64,000 nucleotides of DNA. It comes from Variovorax sp037204085. GTDB lineage: Bacteria > Pseudomonadota > Gammaproteobacteria > Burkholderiales > Burkholderiaceae_C. The translations under genes were made by a program, and so were the position numbers. Each line of letters opens with the position of its first letter. The stretch's first letter is position 1. The DNA lies in contig NZ_JBBCBW010000015.1 of assembly GCF_037204085.1 (NCBI RefSeq), positions 62,001 to 126,000 of the forward strand, given 5' to 3'. Of the stretch, positions 35,769 to 45,010 are shown piece by piece. Under the pieces are notes generated by a model that was given only the letters and a program-made list of their open reading frames with translations, ran no database searches and was not told the origin of the DNA.

Positions 35769-36971
35769 TTACCAATTCACCTCACGCTCCGGCGTAGCCG
35801 AAATGTGGTGAATCGACAGGTCCGCCCCGTCGTATTCCTCTTCCTGCGTGAGGCGCAGGCCCATGGCGGCCTTGAGCACGCCGTACACCGCCGCTCCCGC
35901 TAGTGCAGCCCACGCCACGCCCATAAGGGTGCCGATGAGCTGCGCCCACACGTTCACCCCGCCGATGCCGCCCAGCGCCTGCGTGCCGAAGATGCCGGCC
36001 GCGATGCCGCCCCAGGTGCCGCACAGGCCGTGCAGCGGCCATACGCCGAGCACGTCGTCGATCTTCCATTTGTTCTGCGTGAGGGTGAACATGAAGACGA
36101 AGATGCCGCCGGCCACGCCACCCACCACCAGCGCACCCAGCGGATGCATCAGGTCGGAGCCGGCGCACACGGCCACCAGCCCGGCGAGCGGGCCGTTGTA
36201 CACAAAGCCGGGGTCGTTCTTGCCCATGGCCAGCGCCACCAGCGTGCCGCCCACCATGGCCATGAGCGAATTGACGGCGACCAGGCCGGAGATCTTGTCG
36301 ATGGTCTGCGCGCTCATCACGTTGAAGCCGAACCAGCCCGCGCACAGGATCCACGCGCCGAGCGCCAGAAAAGGAATGTTCGAGGGCGGATGCGCGCTCA
36401 GCGAGCCGTCGCCGCGGTAGCGGTTGCGGCGCGCTCCCAGCAGCAGCACGGCCGGCAACGCGAGCCAGCCGCCGACCGCGTGCACCACCACCGATCCCGC
36501 GAAGTCATGAAACTCGTGGCCGGTGGCCGAGGCAATCCACTCCTGGATGCCGAAGGCCTTGTTCCACGCAATGCCCTCGTACAGCGGATAGACCAAGCCG
36601 ACGATGACCGCCGTAGCGATGAGTTGCGGCCAGAACTTGGCGCGCTCGGCGATGCCGCCCGAAATAATGGCCGGAATGGCCGCGGCAAAGGTCAGCATAA
36701 AGAAGAACTTCACCAGCTCGTAGCCGCTCTTGGCCGCCAACTCGGTCGCGCCCACGAAGAAGTGAGTGCCATAGGCCACGCCATAGCCGACCAGGAAGTA
36801 CACGACGGTCGAGACCGAGAAGTCGACCAGGATCTTGACCAGCGCATTGACCTGGTTCTTCTTGCGCACGGTGCCCAGTTCCAGAAAGGCAAAGCCGGCA
36901 TGCATGGCAAAGACCATGATGGCGCCGAGAAGGATGAACAGCGCATCTGCGCCCTGTTTGAGTGCGTCCAT
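35769..36971 (-). CDS. amt: Ammonium transporter (Amt family)
   Basis: A 400-residue, 11-helix ammonium channel. The twin pore histidines are visible in VVVHAVGGWLAL and WPLHGLCGTWGG. The start is the ATG at 36969-36971 (MDALKQGADALFILLGAIM); the longer frame to 37013 starts in the leader. There is no glnK gene beside it, unlike the common glnK-amtB pair. A sigma-54-type promoter lies about 70 bp upstream, which fits induction under nitrogen limitation. Confidence 0.95.
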   Translation of the reverse strand: MDALKQGADALFILLGAIMVFAMHAGFAFLELGTVRKKNQVNALVKILVDFSVSTVVYFLVGYGVAYGTHFFVGATELAAKSGYELVKFFFMLTFAAAIPAIISGGIAERAKFWPQLIATAVIVGLVYPLYEGIAWNKAFGIQEWIASATGHEFHDFAGSVVVHAVGGWLALPAVLLLGARRNRYRGDGSLSAHPPSNIPFLALGAWILCAGWFGFNVMSAQTIDKISGLVAVNSLMAMVGGTLVALAMGKNDPGFVYNGPLAGLVAVCAGSDLMHPLGALVVGGVAGGIFVFMFTLTQNKWKIDDVLGVWPLHGLCGTWGGIAAGIFGTQALGGIGGVNVWAQLIGTLMGVAWAALAGAAVYGVLKAAMGLRLTQEEEYDGADLSIHHISATPEREVNW

Positions 36972-37042
36972 GGGAGCTTCTTGCAGTTTTTGGTTTGAAT
37001 TGGTGCATCGCACCCGAATCGCTCGGGGCAGCGCCGCAAGGA

Positions 37043-37058
37043 AGCAAAAATGGTGCCT
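37043..37058 (-). promoter_or_regulatory. Sigma-54 promoter for amt
   Basis: On the amt strand the sequence reads AGGCACCATTTTTGCT. It keeps the invariant GG and GC separated by exactly 10 bases, plus CAC and TTGC, and differs from TGGCAC-N5-TTGCA only at the edges. It lies about 72 bp upstream of the amt ATG. A TGGTGC half-site typical of NtrC sites is just upstream at 37072-37077. Confidence 0.65.
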
Positions 37059-37159
37059 AAAGGCTCTTTCATGGTGCGCATCGCCGGGAAATGAGCGTTC
37101 TCAGTGCAGGCGCCGCACCGGAACAGGACGCGCGAAGAGGCGCCCCCTCGTCAGCTTCG

Positions 37160-38059
37160 TCAGCTCAGGCCCGCGCGCAGCGCATCGCGATAGCGCCGGC
37201 TGCACGGCACGGTGGAACCATCGTGCATGTGCAGCCGGGCGTCGCCGCCGTCGAGCGGCTCTATCTCCTTGATGCGCCCCAGGTTGACCGCGTGGCTGCG
37301 GTGCACGCGCACGAACCGGGCGGGGTCGAGCTGGGTCAAAAAGTCGGTGAGCGTGGCGCGCAGCAGGTAGTCGTGGCCGTTGACGTGCAGGCCGACATAG
37401 TTGCCTTCGGCCTGGAGCCAATCGATGTCGCCGGCGGCAATCAGGAATTCGCGCCGCAGCTTGCGCACCAGAAAGCGCTCGGGCCGCGAGGGCTGCGCAG
37501 GCGGCGCCGGTTGATGCACGTCAGGCTCGGCGGGCGCCGCCTCGGGCGGGTCGAGCACGCGCGCCTCGCCCTGCAGCCGCAGCATGAAGACGCCGTAGAC
37601 CCAGATGCCGAACACCATCGACAGATAGGCGCGCACGTCCTTCAGGTATTCGTAGCCCCAGCGCCCGGTCCAGCTCGCGAAGTCGTAGCGCTCGCCCATG
37701 GCCGAATAGACCATGGCTCGCAGCGCGAACATCGCGGCCACGTGCACCAGGCTGAAGACAACGCTGGCGGCCAGGTGCCAGGCCAGGTAACGCAGCAGAT
37801 GCGTGCGCGCGAGCGGCGACAGCCCGCGCTGGACGGCGACCACCGCCGGCACCATCGCCAGCAACACCAGGTGGCTGGACACCTCCCAGGTCACGATTTC
37901 CCAGGCGGCGCGCGGCACCGCTCGGTCGCGCGCATCGATCAGCGCCACGGTGGTGTTGAACACCGCCTGCAGCGCCATGAAGACGACCCAGAAGCCCACT
38001 TCCACCCAGCGGCGGATGGGCTCGTAGCGCTCGTACAGGTTCTTTCGGGAATCTCCCAT
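37160..38059 (-). CDS. Membrane-bound LytTR transcriptional regulator
   Basis: A 299-residue protein with four predicted membrane helices in residues 20-180 (VEVGFWVVFMALQAVFNTTV, VSSHLVLLAMVPAVVAV and others) and a Pro-rich linker. A C-terminal LytTR DNA-binding domain follows (about 205-299, DIDWLQAEGNYVGLHVNG, RFVRVHRSHAVNLGRI). No receiver domain is present, so it is a one-component membrane regulator. I use the ATG at 38059; an in-frame GTG at 38119 is possible. It is divergent from an acyltransferase gene and probably controls it. Confidence 0.87.
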   Translation of the reverse strand: MGDSRKNLYERYEPIRRWVEVGFWVVFMALQAVFNTTVALIDARDRAVPRAAWEIVTWEVSSHLVLLAMVPAVVAVQRGLSPLARTHLLRYLAWHLAASVVFSLVHVAAMFALRAMVYSAMGERYDFASWTGRWGYEYLKDVRAYLSMVFGIWVYGVFMLRLQGEARVLDPPEAAPAEPDVHQPAPPAQPSRPERFLVRKLRREFLIAAGDIDWLQAEGNYVGLHVNGHDYLLRATLTDFLTQLDPARFVRVHRSHAVNLGRIKEIEPLDGGDARLHMHDGSTVPCSRRYRDALRAGLS

Positions 38060-38223
38060 GCCCGGGATTCTCGCGACGATCCGCGCGCCCGGCGGGCGAA
38101 TTTCGTCCCTGATGGGCACCGCTCGTCACAAACAGGGGGCGATCCGTCCCTTGGGCGCGCCGCGGGCGGCGGCCGGGCACGACCATCGCGGCTTCTCGCA
38201 AGCGCTTTCAATGAGGAGCCCCG

Positions 38224-39480
38224 ATGCCTGCATCTCCTGCATCTCCTGCATCCCCCGCCCCGCCCGACCGCCGGCACGACATCGATGCGCTGCGCGCACT
38301 GGCCTTTCTGCTCGTCATCCTGTACCACGTGGCGATGTACTACGTGGCCGACTGGCCCTGGCACCTGAAGAGCCCGCATGCGGCCGAATGGCTGCAGTGG
38401 CCGATGCGCGTGCTCAACCTCTGGCGCATGGACCTGGTGTTCCTGATCTCGGGCGTGTCGCTGGGTTTTTTGAGCCGCAATCAAGGCACCTGGCAGTTGC
38501 TGCGCAGCCGCGGCGCCCGGTTACTGCTGCCGCTGGTCTTCGGGATGGCGGTGATCGTGCCCTACCAGGCCTATGCCGAAGGCGTGGCCAACGGACTGGT
38601 GGCGCCGGGCTTTGGCGCCTTCTTGCTGCGCTACCTGCCCATGAACGACCCATGGCCGAAGCAGGCGTTCGCCGGCGCGGAGTTCGGCATTACCTGGAAC
38701 CATCTTTGGTACCTGCCCTACCTGTTCACGTACACGGCGCTCATCGCGCTGACGCTGCCGGTGTGGCGCTCGCGCGCGGGCCAGTGGATGCGGCGCAGCT
38801 TCAACGCGCTGCGCGGCTGGAGGCTGCTGTGGCTGCCGGCGCTTCCGCTACTAGTCTGGACGATGCTGCTGGCCCGGCACTTTCCGCCGACGCACAACCT
38901 GGTTCGTGACTTCTACCTGCACAGCATCTTCTTCACCGTCTTTTTGTACGGCTACTGGATGGGCGCGGACACCGGCGTGTGGCGCGAGCTGGCGCGCTTG
39001 CGCCGCATGTCGCTTGCGCTGGCCGCGGCGGCGATTGCGGCGTTCATCGTGCTGCGGCTCGGCGCGAAGGGCCCGCCTTCGGGCGTGCTGATGGACACGC
39101 TGCGCATGCTCTACCTGTGGCTGGCGGTCGCCACCATCCTGGGCCACGGCCACCGCTACCTGAACAGGCCCTGGAGGTGGCTGCGCTGGGCCAACGAGTC
39201 GGTGTACCCGTGGTACGTGCTGCACCAGACGCTGATCATCGCGGGCATTGCGCTGCTGGCACCGCTCGCGCTGGGGCCGGTGCTGGAACCGATGTTGCTG
39301 GTTGTGCTCACCATCGCCGGCTGCTGGCTGCTCACCGACGGGATGATTCGCCGCTTCACCTGGCTGCGGCCGCTGTTCGGGCTCAAGCCCCGGCGCATCG
39401 GTGGCAAGACGGAAATCACTTCACCGGCAGAGCCCCTTCCACCGGAACCAGGATGGCGCTCCCGGTCGCCACGAGCTTGA
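38224..39480 (+). CDS. Acyltransferase-3 family membrane protein (OpgC-like)
   Basis: A 418-residue polytopic protein with RRHDIDALRALAFLLVILYH at the N-terminus. It holds the conserved His after the first helix and about ten hydrophobic helices, and it ends in NESVYPWYVLHQTLII. The family transfers acyl groups to periplasmic glycans, antibiotics or lipids; OpgC, which succinylates glucans, is the closest style. It is preceded by GAGGAG and divergent from a membrane LytTR regulator. Its 3' end overlaps the convergent thioesterase gene by 65 bp. Confidence 0.85.
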   Translation: MPASPASPASPAPPDRRHDIDALRALAFLLVILYHVAMYYVADWPWHLKSPHAAEWLQWPMRVLNLWRMDLVFLISGVSLGFLSRNQGTWQLLRSRGARLLLPLVFGMAVIVPYQAYAEGVANGLVAPGFGAFLLRYLPMNDPWPKQAFAGAEFGITWNHLWYLPYLFTYTALIALTLPVWRSRAGQWMRRSFNALRGWRLLWLPALPLLVWTMLLARHFPPTHNLVRDFYLHSIFFTVFLYGYWMGADTGVWRELARLRRMSLALAAAAIAAFIVLRLGAKGPPSGVLMDTLRMLYLWLAVATILGHGHRYLNRPWRWLRWANESVYPWYVLHQTLIIAGIALLAPLALGPVLEPMLLVVLTIAGCWLLTDGMIRRFTWLRPLFGLKPRRIGGKTEITSPAEPLPPEPGWRSRSPRA

Positions 39481-39835
39481 GGCTGTCGCCCTCGCCCTGG
39501 CCATAGAGTTCGGCGGTGGTGAACACCTGCTTGCGGCCTGCCTTCACCACCCTGCCCCGCGCAATGAAGGCGCGGCCCAGCGCGGGCGAGAGGCAGTTCA
39601 CCGAAAAGTGCGAGGCCAGCACCCGGCCCGCCACGGTGGACGCCGCAAAGCCGCAGGCCGTGTCGAGCATTGCGCCGATGAGCCCCGCATGCAGAAACCC
39701 GGAGTACTGGCCCATGTCCTCCTCGCGCCACTCCATGCGCAGTTCGGCTTCGCCCCCGGCGGCGCGGGTCACTTCGAAGCCTGCCCAGCGATTGAAGGCA
39801 GCGGTCTTGTTGATGGCCTGGATGGTGTCGAGCAT
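39416..39835 (-). CDS. PaaI-family hotdog thioesterase
   Basis: A 139-residue single hotdog domain with FLHAGLIGAMLDTACGFAA, the helix carrying the catalytic Asp region, and VNCLSPALGRAFIARGRVV. It is likely an acyl-CoA thioesterase acting on aryl or medium-chain substrates. The tail-to-tail overlap with the acyltransferase gene is 65 bp. There is no operon partner. Confidence 0.87.
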   Translation of the reverse strand: MLDTIQAINKTAAFNRWAGFEVTRAAGGEAELRMEWREEDMGQYSGFLHAGLIGAMLDTACGFAASTVAGRVLASHFSVNCLSPALGRAFIARGRVVKAGRKQVFTTAELYGQGEGDSLKLVATGSAILVPVEGALPVK

Positions 39836-40048
39836 GGCGGTCTTTCAAAAAGAAAGGATGGAGCGTCGAAGACGATGAAAGATACGGAGAGCCACTCTAC
39901 GAAGCGGCTCCGCCGGGCGCCGTCACGCGGGCGACCCGCATGGGCGGGACAGTTGCCTTGGCGACATCGCACTTTTTTTCACCGGGCTTAACCCCGGTCG
40001 CCGAGCCCCGCCGTATGAGTGGAGGAACGATCCACTACCGAGGCTCCG

Positions 40049-41701
40049 ATGAAAGCAATCTCTTCTTCCTCCTTCTTCTTCCGTGCCGACCTGCGCGCCA
40101 CCGTCATTGCCGCAGCCTGCCTGGTGCTCGGCACCGGCGCGTATGCGCAGGCCGTGGCAACCGCGGCCGGCACGGATGCGTCGCGCATCACGCAAGTCAA
40201 GGTGTACCCCGGCAGCGCGACGGTGGAGCGCGTGGCGCGGGTCGCGGCCGGCAGCCGATCGGTCACCTTTGCTTGCCTGCCCGCCGGGCTTGACGTGCAG
40301 AGCCTGCAGGTGTCGGCTGGCGCTTCGGTGCGCCTGGGCGAAACCTCGGTGCTCAATGAGCCGCGCGAACTCTCGGCACGTTGCGCGACCAGCGCGCTCG
40401 ACGGCCGCATTCGCGACCTGGAGGACCAGAAGGCTGCGCTGCAGGCCGAGAGCGATGCGCTCGGCCTGGTCACCGGCTATCTCAAGGGCCTTTCGGGCAG
40501 CGGTGAACCGGCCCAGGGCGCCCGCGCGCCGGTGGATGCACGCAACCTTGCCGCGATGACCGATGCGATGCGCCGCACCGGGCAGGAGTCGCTGCTGAAG
40601 CAGCACCAGATCCAGCGCAAGCAGACCGACATCGACCGCCAGCTCAACCCGCTCCTGGCAGAGCGCACGCGCACACAGGGCAACGGAACGCAGGTCGTGG
40701 CCGTGACCGTCACGCTGGCCGCCAGCGCCGACACCGACGTGAAGCTCAGCTACCAGGTCAATGGCCCGGGCTGGACGCCCACTTACCGCGCACTGCTCGA
40801 CACCACCACACGCAAGGTGCGCATCGAGCGTCAGGCGCTGGTGGCGCAGGCCACGGGCGAAGACTGGCGCGGCGTGAAGCTGGTGCTTTCCACCGGCCAG
40901 CCGCGCCGCGAAACCACGGGCCGCACGCCTGGAGCGTGGCGCATCGGCATCGAGCAGCCGCAGCGCGCACCCGCAAGCCCGGCTGTCGCGATGATGGCTG
41001 CGCCGGCACCCGCTGCATCGCTCGACCGGAAGCGCGCCATGGCTGAAGCCGCGGAGCCGCTTTTCGACGTGGCCGTATTCGACAACAGCTTTTCCACCGA
41101 ATTCGCGGTGCCGCAGAGCATCGACGTGCCGTCCAACGGCCAGCGCGTGACATTGGCGCTGGGCCAGCATGAAGACACGGCGAAGCTCGCGGCGCGCACC
41201 AGTCCGCGCGTGGACGCCAGCGCCTTCCTGGTCGCCGAACTCGCGCAGCCCTCGGGTGTATGGCCAGCCGGGGCGCTGCAGCTGTACCGCGATGGCAACT
41301 TCGTCGGCAGCGGCCGATGGAATACGCCCAGCGATGCAAAGCTCACGCTCTCCTTCGGCCGCGACGAACTCGTGCGCGTGCAGGCCGAGCCCGAGCAAGA
41401 CAGCCAGGGCACCGGCGGCTTTGTCGGTTCGCGCGCCGAGCGCAAGGTACAACGCGCCTACGTGGTCGAGAACCGCCACCGCACGCCCATTGCGGTGCAG
41501 GTGCTCGAGGCCGCGCCGGTTTCCGTCGACGAGCAGGTGCGCGTGGCCGCGCAGTTCGCGCCGCAACCGGGCGAGATGGCCTGGAACAAGCAGCCGGGCC
41601 TCGCAATGTGGAGCTTCGACCTCGATGCCGGAAAGACCGCGCGCGTGGCGGCCGACTACACGATCAGCTACCCGAAGGACGCGCGCCTGCAGATGCGCTG
41701 A
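40049..41701 (+). CDS. DUF4139 domain protein, exported (mucoidy-inhibitor-like)
   Basis: A 550-residue exported protein. A signal peptide (VIAAACLVLGTGAYAQA, residues ~14-32) is followed by a DUF4140 N-terminal domain (RITQVKVYPGSATVERVARV), a coiled-coil stretch (about 110-195), and the DUF4139 domain (VKLSYQVNGPGWTPTYRALLD and GEDWRGVKLVLSTGQP). The family includes the Azotobacter mucoidy inhibitor A homologue; its biochemical activity is unknown. The ATG at 40049 places the signal peptide correctly. Confidence 0.85.
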   Translation: MKAISSSSFFFRADLRATVIAAACLVLGTGAYAQAVATAAGTDASRITQVKVYPGSATVERVARVAAGSRSVTFACLPAGLDVQSLQVSAGASVRLGETSVLNEPRELSARCATSALDGRIRDLEDQKAALQAESDALGLVTGYLKGLSGSGEPAQGARAPVDARNLAAMTDAMRRTGQESLLKQHQIQRKQTDIDRQLNPLLAERTRTQGNGTQVVAVTVTLAASADTDVKLSYQVNGPGWTPTYRALLDTTTRKVRIERQALVAQATGEDWRGVKLVLSTGQPRRETTGRTPGAWRIGIEQPQRAPASPAVAMMAAPAPAASLDRKRAMAEAAEPLFDVAVFDNSFSTEFAVPQSIDVPSNGQRVTLALGQHEDTAKLAARTSPRVDASAFLVAELAQPSGVWPAGALQLYRDGNFVGSGRWNTPSDAKLTLSFGRDELVRVQAEPEQDSQGTGGFVGSRAERKVQRAYVVENRHRTPIAVQVLEAAPVSVDEQVRVAAQFAPQPGEMAWNKQPGLAMWSFDLDAGKTARVAADYTISYPKDARLQMR

Positions 41702-41717
41702 GCGGGCGCGGCCCTGT

Positions 41718-42689
41718 TCAGCCCGCCTCGGGCGCCTGGCCTTCCGAAGGCTCGGCGCCCGGCTTGCGCTTCTTGCCGCGTGCGGCTTTCTTGGCCGCAC
41801 GTTCCGCATCGATGCGCTGGCCCTCTGCCAGCCACTGCAAGAACTCTTCAGGCGTCTCGAGCGTGATGCGCCCCAGGTTGCCGGCACGAAACTCGTGCAT
41901 GACGATCTCCGCAGCCTTTTGCAGGTTGACGCGGCCCTTGCCCAGCAGCGCGCCGCGCTTGCGGCCGATGGCGTCGAGCAGCTCTTCGTCCTTCATGGCG
42001 GCAATGGCGGCGGCGTCGTGCTCCGCCAGCTTGAAGCGCGCGGTGATTCCCTCCGCATAGTTCGCCTTGAGGTAGCTGAGCAGCTCCAGCGCCACTTCTT
42101 CCTCGTCGAAGGCATTGCGGCCCACGGCCCCGCTGGCCGCCAGGTTGTAGCCGCTCTTGGGCACCACGATGCGCGGCCACAGCATGCCGGGCGTGTCCCA
42201 CAGGTAGAAGTCGTCGGCCAGCGTGATGCGCTGCTCCAGCTTGGTAATGCCGGCCTCGTCGCCGGTCTTGGCCTTGCGGCTGCCGGTCAGCGTGTTGATG
42301 AGGGTCGACTTGCCCACGTTCGGAATGCCGCAGATCAGCACGCGCATCGGCTTGGCCATGCCGCCGCGGTTGGGCGAAAGCTCGTGGCAGGCACGCACGA
42401 TGGCCTGTGCCGGCGTGGTCTGGCTCGCGTCGAGCGGAATGGCGCGCGTGGCCGGCAGCGCGTTGTAGTGCGCGAGCCATAGCGCCGTGCGCGCCGGGTC
42501 GGCCAGATCCTGCTTGTTGAGCACCTTCAGCGAGGGACGGCCGGCCGTGAGCTCGGCCAGCATCGGGTTGGCGCTGGAGCCGGGCAGCCGCGCGTCGAGC
42601 AGCTCGATGACCACGTCGATGTCCTTCACCCGCTCGGTGATGGCCTTCTGGGTCGTGTACATGTGCCCGGGGAACCACTGGATCGCCAT
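41718..42689 (-). CDS. ylqF: Ribosome biogenesis GTPase YlqF/RbgA-like
   Basis: A 323-residue circularly permuted GTPase. The G4 motif NKQD and G5-like LDAS precede G1 GIPNVGKST and G3 DTPG, the YlqF order. The N-terminus AIQWFPGHMYTTQKAI is characteristic of the family, and the C-terminus is Lys/Arg-rich (KKAARGKKRKPG). In Bacillus the homologue matures the 50S subunit. The start at 42687-42689 is the family start; the longer frame to 42779 is not supported. Confidence 0.93.
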   Translation of the reverse strand: MAIQWFPGHMYTTQKAITERVKDIDVVIELLDARLPGSSANPMLAELTAGRPSLKVLNKQDLADPARTALWLAHYNALPATRAIPLDASQTTPAQAIVRACHELSPNRGGMAKPMRVLICGIPNVGKSTLINTLTGSRKAKTGDEAGITKLEQRITLADDFYLWDTPGMLWPRIVVPKSGYNLAASGAVGRNAFDEEEVALELLSYLKANYAEGITARFKLAEHDAAAIAAMKDEELLDAIGRKRGALLGKGRVNLQKAAEIVMHEFRAGNLGRITLETPEEFLQWLAEGQRIDAERAAKKAARGKKRKPGAEPSEGQAPEAG

Positions 42690-42897
42690 CGATGGATGCT
42701 CTTTCTTTCGCTCTGTCTGGAAGGGGGCCGGCAAGAAGGCCGGGTGCGCATTGTCGACGGGGAACGTGCGGCAGATCACACCGCTACGTTTTCCATAGCT
42801 TCAGACGTCCATTTTGCCTGTGCTGCGGCGTGCCGCACCCCTAGAATCCGCGCGCTGCAGCCGCAGCCGCTTTCCAATAATCATTCGAGGGAAATCC

Positions 42898-43506
42898 ATG
42901 TTCAAGCGCCTTGCCGCTGCCGCCCTGCTGGCAGCCACCGTTGGTTCCGCGACAGTCGCAACCGTTGCCCACGCCCAGCGCCCCACGCCGCCGCAGGGCC
43001 CGATGATCGACGGCTACCTGTGCTGCAACATGCGCACCTACGGCAACTCCATCAGCGACATCAACTACGACGAGCAAGGCACCAGCATCGTGGCCGTGGG
43101 CACGCCGGCCCGCATCACGGCCTACGACATGCGCTGGTTCAGCGCCGACCTGGCCGGCAAGCCGCAGCGCATCAAGAACGACTACAGCCGCAACATCACG
43201 CTGATCGACTTTGCCAAGCGTTACGTGGTGACCGAAGACCCCAAGCAGAAGATGGCGGCTTTTCCGCCCGCGATCCGCAATGCCATTCTTGCCGTGAAGG
43301 TGATGCCCGGCATGACGCGCGAGCAGGTGCTGATGGCCATCGGCTACCCCGTTGCGGCCGAGAACCCCAGCCTCGACGCACCCACGTGGCGCTACTGGCG
43401 CGACAGCTGGTCCGAGTACCAGGTCAACTTCGACGAGAAGGGCCTGGTCAAGTCGGTGATCGGCGACCCGGTGGCGCTCAGCCGCGTGTTGGCACCAACA
43501 CCTTAG
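42898..43506 (+). CDS. Exported BamE/SmpA-like protein
   Basis: A 202-residue exported protein. A signal peptide (residues 1-26, ATVATVAHA) leads into a mature chain with CCNMRTYGNSISDINYDE. The C-terminal part resembles the BamE/OmlA fold (ILAVKVMPGMTREQVLMAIGYP then W-rich strands). It is not a lipoprotein, since no lipobox follows the signal, so it is not BamE itself. A GAGGG ribosome-binding site precedes the ATG. Function is unknown. Confidence 0.78.
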   Translation: MFKRLAAAALLAATVGSATVATVAHAQRPTPPQGPMIDGYLCCNMRTYGNSISDINYDEQGTSIVAVGTPARITAYDMRWFSADLAGKPQRIKNDYSRNITLIDFAKRYVVTEDPKQKMAAFPPAIRNAILAVKVMPGMTREQVLMAIGYPVAAENPSLDAPTWRYWRDSWSEYQVNFDEKGLVKSVIGDPVALSRVLAPTP

Positions 43507-43649
43507 TTCGCGTTGGCGCGCGTCTCGGCGAGACACGTGCAATCCACTAGATGTTTTGCATTGCGGGGGGCTGTTCCGCCCCTATCATTTGACTGAACGC
43601 GGCGCATCGGCGCGTCGGTCGAATTGAAACTTTTGATGGAGTTACCGCG

Positions 43650-44078
43650 ATGAAACCCGTCTCCGAACTGCTCAAGCGCCACGACTCCGCGGCATGGCGC
43701 ACCTCGCCGGACGCCAGCGTGTTCGATGCGCTGGCCACCCTGGCGCATTTCGAAGTGGGCGCGCTCATGGTGATGGACGGCGAAAAGCTGGTGGGCTTTC
43801 TCTCCGAGCGCGACTACACCCGCAAGGTGGCGCTGCAGGGCAAGAACTCCAAGGAAATGAAGGTCTCGGAGATCATGACGCCCGACGTGATGACCGTGAC
43901 CCCGCAAACCCGCACCCGCGCCTGCATGGCGCTCATGAGCCAGCGCAAGTTCCGCCACCTGCCGGTGGTCGACGGCGACAAGGTGGTCGGAATGATCTCC
44001 ATCCAGGACCTGATGGACGACATCATTGCCGACCACGAAGTGACCATCGCGCAGCTCACGACCTATATCCAGAGTTGA
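43650..44078 (+). CDS. CBS-domain pair protein
   Basis: A 142-residue protein made of two CBS domains (VFDALATLAHFEVGALMVMD with GFLSERDYTRKV, and SEIMTPDVMTVTPQTRTRAC with KVVGMISIQDLMDD). Stand-alone pairs bind adenosyl ligands and modulate partner proteins. It may be co-transcribed with the downstream HPF-like gene (97-bp gap), suggesting an energy- or stress-related role, which is inference. Confidence 0.92.
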   Translation: MKPVSELLKRHDSAAWRTSPDASVFDALATLAHFEVGALMVMDGEKLVGFLSERDYTRKVALQGKNSKEMKVSEIMTPDVMTVTPQTRTRACMALMSQRKFRHLPVVDGDKVVGMISIQDLMDDIIADHEVTIAQLTTYIQS

Positions 44079-44175
44079 TCCCATGCCTGCCCCAAGGTGG
44101 GGAACACGCCTACGCGCACCGGGCCTGTTTAGGGCGCACAGTAGGGGCTCGTTCATCCATCAGCAGGAACACGGC

Positions 44176-44535
44176 ATGCAGATTCAGGTCAACACGAGCA
44201 ACGGTGTCAACAACAAGGACGCGCTGGAGCGCTGGGCCGATACGGAAATCAAGCAACAGCTGAACCGTTTTGTCGAAGACGTGACGCGCGTCGAAGTGCA
44301 TCTGAGCGACGAAAATCACGACAAGGCCGGTGCGGGCAACAAGTGCTGCGTGATGGAAGCACGGCTTGCGCACCACCAGCCGCTGGCCGTGACGCAATAC
44401 GCCACCACCCTGGACGAAGCCTTCAGGGGCGCGGCCGAAAAGCTCAAGCGCCTGCTCGACAACACGCTGGGCCGGCTGAACAACCACCGCGACCGCGACT
44501 CCATCCGCAAGGACGCGGGCTTTATCGCGGAGTAG
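44176..44535 (+). CDS. HPF/RaiA-like ribosome-associated protein
   Basis: A 119-residue protein related to short hibernation factors (MQIQVNTSNGVNNKDALERW; AEKLKRLLDNTLGRLNNHRDRD). The S30AE-type beta-alpha-beta-beta-beta-alpha layout is plausible, but the basic rRNA-facing positions are fewer than in true HPF and it carries KCCVMEAR. It is better called HPF-like. It may bind ribosomes under stress, as its family does. Confidence 0.75.
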   Translation: MQIQVNTSNGVNNKDALERWADTEIKQQLNRFVEDVTRVEVHLSDENHDKAGAGNKCCVMEARLAHHQPLAVTQYATTLDEAFRGAAEKLKRLLDNTLGRLNNHRDRDSIRKDAGFIAE

Positions 44536-44554
44536 CTTCGGCAAGCACCCGTGC

Positions 44555-45010
44555 TTACCGCCGGGTGCGGGGTTTCCGCACGGGTTGCTTGGGGCCGGGC
44601 GTCTCGATCGGAATCAACGGCGGGCGGTGGCCGGTCTGCATCCACTCGTCGTAGAAGTCGATCTTGCGGTCGACCAGCGACAAGGCGCGCTTCCACTCGG
44701 CAATGGTTTCGGTCACGCGCGCGCGGTGCGCAGCGAGCAGGTCGCGCCGCTGGGGGAGCGTGGTCTTGCCCTTCAGCGCGAGCGCGGTGTACTCCCGCAT
44801 CTCGGCAATGGTCATGCCGGTGCGGCGCAGCCGGTCCATCAGGTCGAGCCAGCCCACGTGCAGCTCGCCGTACAGGCGCCGGCCGCCCTCGTCGCGTGAA
44901 ACGCCCGGCACCAGGCCTTGCGCCTCGTACCAGCGAATAGCGTGCACCGTGCGGCCGGTGCGCGTGGCGAGTTCGCCGATGTGGAACGGGTTGCCGCTGT
45001 CAGCCGGCAT
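44555..45010 (-). CDS. MerR-family transcriptional regulator
   Basis: A 151-residue regulator. The N-terminal MerR winged helix (FHIGELATRTGRTVHAIRWYEAQGL) is followed by a dimerisation coiled coil (about 75-125) and a Pro/Arg-rich tail. No metal-binding cysteines are present, so it senses an organic ligand or redox-independent signal. It overlaps the upstream SnoaL-like gene by 11 bp. A MerR-type dyad promoter precedes that gene, so autoregulation of the two-gene operon is likely. Confidence 0.92.
   Translation of the reverse strand: MPADSGNPFHIGELATRTGRTVHAIRWYEAQGLVPGVSRDEGGRRLYGELHVGWLDLMDRLRRTGMTIAEMREYTALALKGKTTLPQRRDLLAAHRARVTETIAEWKRALSLVDRKIDFYDEWMQTGHRPPLIPIETPGPKQPVRKPRTRR

Noticed and set aside
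37002..37014. GGTGC-ATC-GCACC dyad in the amt leader
   Set aside because: Arms are in the opposite order to an NtrC site and lie downstream of the predicted sigma-54 start; no clear role.
43521..43600. GTCTC-GGC-GAGAC and GGGG/CCCC hairpins between the BamE-like and CBS genes
   Set aside because: Short GC stems with no T-tract; expected by chance at this base composition.
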